Assembly: GCF_002995495.1 (NCBI RefSeq)
Contig: NZ_PVZV01000001.1
Coordinates: 124,001-188,000, forward strand
Source: Actinocorallia populi
Lineage (GTDB): Bacteria; Actinomycetota; Actinomycetes; Streptosporangiales; Streptosporangiaceae
Direction of reading: 5' to 3'
DNA: 64,000 nt
Below, piece after piece: positions 60,711 through 64,000 of the stretch. The position numbers were made by a program, and so were the translations under genes. Each line of letters begins with the position of its first letter. The stretch's first letter is position 1. A model generated the notes under the pieces. That model did not search any database, was not told the DNA's origin, and saw only the letters and a program-made list of their open reading frames with translations.

Positions 60711-61381
60711 GCGTTGATCAGGCCCTTGACGATCGAGGTGAAGAAACCGAGCCCGTCGGTGGTCGGGCCGGTGAGGGACTCCACGGCGTGCTCCGGGTGC
60801 GGCATGAGCCCCACCACGTTGCCGGCCTCGTTGGTGACGCCGGCGATGTCGTTGAGCGAGCCGTTGGGGTTGACGTCCATGTACCGGGCGACGACCCGGC
60901 CGGACGACTCCAGCTCGGCGACGGTCTCGGCGGACGCGGTGAAACGGCCGTCCATGTTCTTCAGCGGGACCACGATCTCCTGGCCCTGGGCGTACTCCGA
61001 CGTCCAGGCCGTGCGCGCGTTCTCGATCCGCAGCCGCTGGTCGCGGCAGACGAAGTGGCCCTCGGCGTTGGGCATGAGCGCGCCCGGCAGCAGGTGGGCC
61101 TCGGCCAGCACCTGGAATCCGTTGCAGATGCCCAGGACCGGCAGCCCGGCCCTGGCGGCGGGGATCAGCTCTTCCATCAGCGGGGCGAACCGGGCGATCG
61201 CCCCGGCGCGCAGGTAGTCCCCGTAGGAGAAGCCGCCGGGCAGGACCACCGCGTCCACTCCCCGCAGGGAGGTGTCGGCGTGCCACAGGGCCACGGGCTC
61301 TCCGCCCGCTATGCGCACCGCTCTGGCGGCGTCACGATCATCGAGGGAACCAGGAAAAGTGATGACGCCCACACGGGCCAT
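60707..61381 (-). CDS. purQ: Phosphoribosylformylglycinamidine synthase, glutaminase subunit PurQ
   Basis: The 224-residue class I glutamine amidotransferase begins [14 protein letters not shown] and has the nucleophile Cys in [10 protein letters not shown] and the C-terminal His/Glu in H-P-E-H. It supplies ammonia to PurL. ATG 61381 is chosen because GGAG lies 5 bases ahead; a GTG two codons earlier is also possible. It is followed by purL with a 4-base overlap. Confidence 0.98.
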
Positions 61382-61439
61382 CGGCACTCCATTGCTGTCC
61401 TCGGCGTCCCAGGTGAGGACGTCCGTCTACCGGCATAAC

Positions 61440-61874
61440 CTACCCGGCGCTACGGACCAGTTCAGATTCGAGGCGGCGGATGAGCGCCTCATCGCTCCAG
61501 GTCAGTCGTTTGCTCAGCACGACGCGCACCCCGTCGGACGTGGTGGTGAGGGTGAGGTCGTCCATCAGGGAGTTCATGATGTCCAGGCCGCGGCCGGACT
61601 CGGCGAGATCCCCCGACGGGCGCGACACGGGGCCGAGCCCGTCGCCGTGGTCGGTGACCGAGAGCACACAGGTGTCCTCGTCGATGCGTCCGGTGACCTC
61701 GTATTCACGGGTCGAGGAATGCCTGACGACATTCGTGCACGCCTCTGAGGCGGCCACGAGAATGTCGTGAATGCAGTCTCCGGAAACGCCGAGCCCCCGC
61801 AGCGCGTCTCCGAGCACCCGGCGGATCACCGGCACGCTCAGCTCCTCACAGGGCAAAGCCAGCGAGAATTTCAT
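61440..61874 (-). CDS. RsbW-like ATP-binding (anti-sigma factor kinase) protein
   Basis: The 144-residue protein is a single HATPase_c domain of the RsbW/SpoIIAB type: S-E-A-C-T-N-V-V-R-H-S (N-box), D-H-G-D-G-L-G-P and E-S-G-R-G-L-D-I-M (G-boxes). These proteins bind or phosphorylate anti-sigma-factor antagonists. It lies between purS and purQ, all on the minus strand, which is an uncommon insertion into a purine operon. ATG 61874 is favoured; GTG 61889 would add five residues. Confidence 0.88.
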   Translation of the reverse strand: MKFSLALPCEELSVPVIRRVLGDALRGLGVSGDCIHDILVAASEACTNVVRHSSTREYEVTGRIDEDTCVLSVTDHGDGLGPVSRPSGDLAESGRGLDIMNSLMDDLTLTTTSDGVRVVLSKRLTWSDEALIRRLESELVRSAG

Positions 61875-62003
61875 ATCCACCAGGCCCACCTCGGAAAGTC
61901 GGACGGACCTAACAGTTCCCCGCGGTATCCGCGATAATCACGGGGCGGCGGATCGTTTGAATTCGTTACCGGCTGGAACGCGACAAGGCAGGCTTGTCTC
62001 CCG

Positions 62004-62246
62004 TCAGTCCACGCGCACTTCGAAATCCTCGATCACCGGATTGGCCAGCAGCGTGCCGGCCAGCTCGCGGATGCGCTCCACCGCGGCCTCGTCGGCGGGG
62101 CCGGCCAGCTCGATCTCGAACCGCTTGCCCTGGCGGACCGCGGTCACCCCTTCGAAGCCCATCTGCGGAAGCTTCCGGGCGATCGCCTGACCCTGCGGGT
62201 CCAGGATCTCCGGCTTCAGCATGACCTCGACGACCACACGCGCCAC
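62004..62246 (-). CDS. purS: Phosphoribosylformylglycinamidine synthase, PurS subunit
   Basis: The 80-residue protein matches PurS: A-R-V-V-V-E-V-M-L-K-P-E-I-L-D-P-Q-G then K-L-P-Q-M-G-F. It bridges PurQ and PurL in the FGAM synthase complex. GGGGAGGAAG precedes the GTG at 62246. It is the first gene of the minus-strand purS / rsbW-like / purQ / purL set; 114 to 129 bases separate it from the rsbW-like gene. Confidence 0.97.
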   Translation of the reverse strand: MARVVVEVMLKPEILDPQGQAIARKLPQMGFEGVTAVRQGKRFEIELAGPADEAAVERIRELAGTLLANPVIEDFEVRVD

Positions 62247-62324
62247 TACGCTTCCTCCCCTGCGGACCTCGCCCGCGACTGATCACTGTTTTAGTGTTGA
62301 CGGCAATCCGAAAGCGTACGCCAC

Positions 62325-63956
62325 GTGCGCGACCCTCCCCCCAGGAGCCAGTCCTTGGACGTCTTGGACCTCACTCCCGCCGAGCGCCGGGTATGGGACG
62401 CCTTCCCCGCCGGCGAGCTGGTGGACCTGACCCCGCTCGACGCCGCGCAGGCCGACCAGTGGGGCCCGCACCGCCGGGTGCGCGCCTCGGTCCTGGTCGC
62501 GCTGCTCACCGGAGCCCGGGAGCCCGAGCCCGGCCAGGTGCCCAAGCTGCAGCTGCGCGGCGCCTACGTGACGGGCGCGCTCGACCTCGGCCACGCGCAC
62601 GTGGAGGTCCCGCTGACGCTCACCGAGTGCGTGCTGGCCGAGCAGCCCCGGCTGTACTGGGCGCAGCTGCAGTCGGTGCACCTCATGCAGTGCCGCATGC
62701 CCGGCCTGGTCGCCTCGGGCGTGCGCGTCGACGGCCACCTGTGGCTGGAGGGCAGCGTCATCACCAACGGGGTGCTGCTGGACGGGGCGCACATCGGCGG
62801 CATCCTCAACCTCTCGGGCGTGCAGCTGACCAACCCGGCCGAGGAGTCGCTGCTGGCCGACCGGCTCCAGGTCGAGGCCAACATCTACTGCGACCGCGGC
62901 TTCGTGGCCGAGGGCGAGGTGCGGCTGCCCGGCGCCCGGATCGGCGGGCAGCTGATCTTCCGCGGCGCCAGCCTGCGCAACTCCGGCGGGCCCGCGCTGT
63001 ACGCGTCCCGGCTGGACGTGGGGGCGAACGTCTTCTGCGACGACGGCTTCACCGCCGAGGGCGAGGTGCGGCTGCGCGGCGCCCGCGTCGGCGGCTACCT
63101 GTCGCTGGTGGGCGCCCGGCTCAACCACCGCGGGCGCGCCCTGAACGCCGACGACCTCGTCGTCGACATCGACGTCTACTGCTCCGACGGGTTCACCTGC
63201 CTGGGCGAGGCCACGTTCGCCGGGGCCAAGATCGGCGGCCAGCTCAGCTTCAAGGGCGCCCGGCTGGCCAACCCCGACGGCACCGCGCTGAGCGTGCAGC
63301 GGCTGACCGCCGAGGAGCTGCTGCTGCGCCCCGCCGTGCCGGTCGAGGGCGTGGTCGACCTCTCCTACGCCAAGATCGCCCTGCTGCGGGACGACCCGGT
63401 CACCTGGGCCTCCTCGCTCCAGCTCGACGGCCTCGCCTACGAGATGCTCGAACCGCCGCTGGAGGCCCCCAAGCGGCTGGAGTGGATCCGCCGCGACAAG
63501 GACGGCTACCAGCCGCAGCCGTACGAGCGCCTGTCGGCCACCTACCGCACGATCGGCCTGGAGGCCGACACCCGCGCGGTCCTGCTGGCCAAGCAGCGCG
63601 ACCGGCGCGCCACCCTGCCCTGGCACCACCGGATCTTCGGCTACCTCCAGGACTTCCTGGTCGGCTACGGCTACAAGCCGTTCCGCGCCCTGGCCTGGCT
63701 GGGCGCACTCCAGGTGGCGGGCACGATCCTCTTCACGATCGAGAAGCCGGGGATCCTGGACGACGGGCACCACCCGCACTTCAACGCCTTCTTCTACACG
63801 CTGGACCTGCTGCTGCCGATCGGCTCGCTCGGACAGGAGGCGGTCTTCGCCCCCGAGGGGGTCTACCAGGTGGCCGCGAACGTCCTGGTCGCCGCGGGCC
63901 TGCTGCTCGGGCTGACCGTGGCGGCGGGGGCCACCCGCGCGCTGTCGCGCGAGTAG
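62325..63956 (+). CDS. Large repeat protein with C-terminal membrane segments
   Basis: From GTG 62325 the protein has 543 residues. Residues about 80-370 form beta-helix-like repeats, with three units of about 55 residues containing C-D-x-G-F-x-A-E-G-E-V-R-L-x-G-A-R-x-G-G. At the C-terminus are two or three hydrophobic segments (about 445-540). It is often annotated as an oxidoreductase without support; a membrane-anchored pentapeptide-like or polymer-forming scaffold is more plausible. TTG at 62355 is an alternative start. It is divergent from purS. Confidence 0.78.
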   Translation: MRDPPPRSQSLDVLDLTPAERRVWDAFPAGELVDLTPLDAAQADQWGPHRRVRASVLVALLTGAREPEPGQVPKLQLRGAYVTGALDLGHAHVEVPLTLTECVLAEQPRLYWAQLQSVHLMQCRMPGLVASGVRVDGHLWLEGSVITNGVLLDGAHIGGILNLSGVQLTNPAEESLLADRLQVEANIYCDRGFVAEGEVRLPGARIGGQLIFRGASLRNSGGPALYASRLDVGANVFCDDGFTAEGEVRLRGARVGGYLSLVGARLNHRGRALNADDLVVDIDVYCSDGFTCLGEATFAGAKIGGQLSFKGARLANPDGTALSVQRLTAEELLLRPAVPVEGVVDLSYAKIALLRDDPVTWASSLQLDGLAYEMLEPPLEAPKRLEWIRRDKDGYQPQPYERLSATYRTIGLEADTRAVLLAKQRDRRATLPWHHRIFGYLQDFLVGYGYKPFRALAWLGALQVAGTILFTIEKPGILDDGHHPHFNAFFYTLDLLLPIGSLGQEAVFAPEGVYQVAANVLVAAGLLLGLTVAAGATRALSRE

Positions 63957-63960
63957 GCCG

Positions 63961-63991
63961 CCTTCCGGGGGGCCGGACGCCCCCCGGAAGG
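63961..63991 (+). terminator. Hairpin terminator at the window end
   Basis: A perfect 13-bp stem (CCTTCCGGGGGGC / GCCCCCCGGAAGG) with a CGGAC loop begins 4 bases after the stop codon at 63956. Confidence 0.85.
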
Positions 63992-64000
63992 ACGGGCTCA

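Overview
The window is chromosomal DNA of a high-GC actinobacterium, most likely of the Streptosporangiales or a near relative. The evidence is the strong G/C third-position bias, frequent GTG starts, BldC, a DUF3073 protein, a valine dehydrogenase, and a split purine locus (purS, purQ, purL, purF, purM) whose gene content matches the Streptomyces vdh-bldC-pur neighbourhood. I see no rRNA, CRISPR array, insertion sequence, integrase or prophage. Many genes have a -10-like hexamer 6 to 7 bases before the start codon and no Shine-Dalgarno sequence, which suggests widespread leaderless mRNAs.

Region 1 (1-18.4 kb) holds accessory metabolism, transport and signalling: a truncated lipid kinase, a pirin, a secreted esterase divergent from a TetR regulator, a dedA / sensor kinase / response regulator operon with overlapping genes, a membrane M28 peptidase, and a second dedA. 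The second dedA arose by a duplication that also copied the upstream DNA. Then come a MarR / MFS pair with a three-box operator, a second MFS exporter, a nucleosidase, a thioesterase, a membrane adenylate cyclase, a secreted alpha/beta hydrolase and a small Myb/SANT-like protein.

Region 2 (18.4-34 kb) contains a Wadjet-like, condensin-type locus on the minus strand: TIGR02677-, TIGR02678- and TIGR02680-type genes, equivalent to JetA, JetB and JetC. No JetD (DUF2399/Toprim nuclease) gene lies between them or elsewhere in the window. JetB and JetC each carry an in-frame repeat-rich insertion. Upstream are two DUF2786 paralogues alternating with two paralogous small secreted proteins, a signal peptidase I gene, a multipass membrane protein and an RNase H-like protein.

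Region 3 (34-43.5 kb) holds a macrodomain protein, tRNA-Asp and tRNA-Phe genes, small membrane proteins, an MBL-fold hydrolase, a large zinc-ribbon membrane protein, YiaA/B, two overlapping zinc-finger microproteins beside a three-copy tandem repeat, pyrD, a methyltransferase and a SanA-like protein. Perfect DnaA boxes are embedded in the last two genes through unusual codons.

Region 4 (43.5-64 kb) is core developmental and purine DNA: DUF3073, vdh, a conserved hypothetical, bldC, TetR and LacI regulators, a lipoprotein amidase, purM-purF, a DUF4190-like and a LamG protein, an SCP-like protein, a Ser/Thr kinase, a coiled-coil secreted protein, a LysE/LysR pair, purL-purQ, an RsbW-like ATPase, purS, and a large repeat membrane protein.
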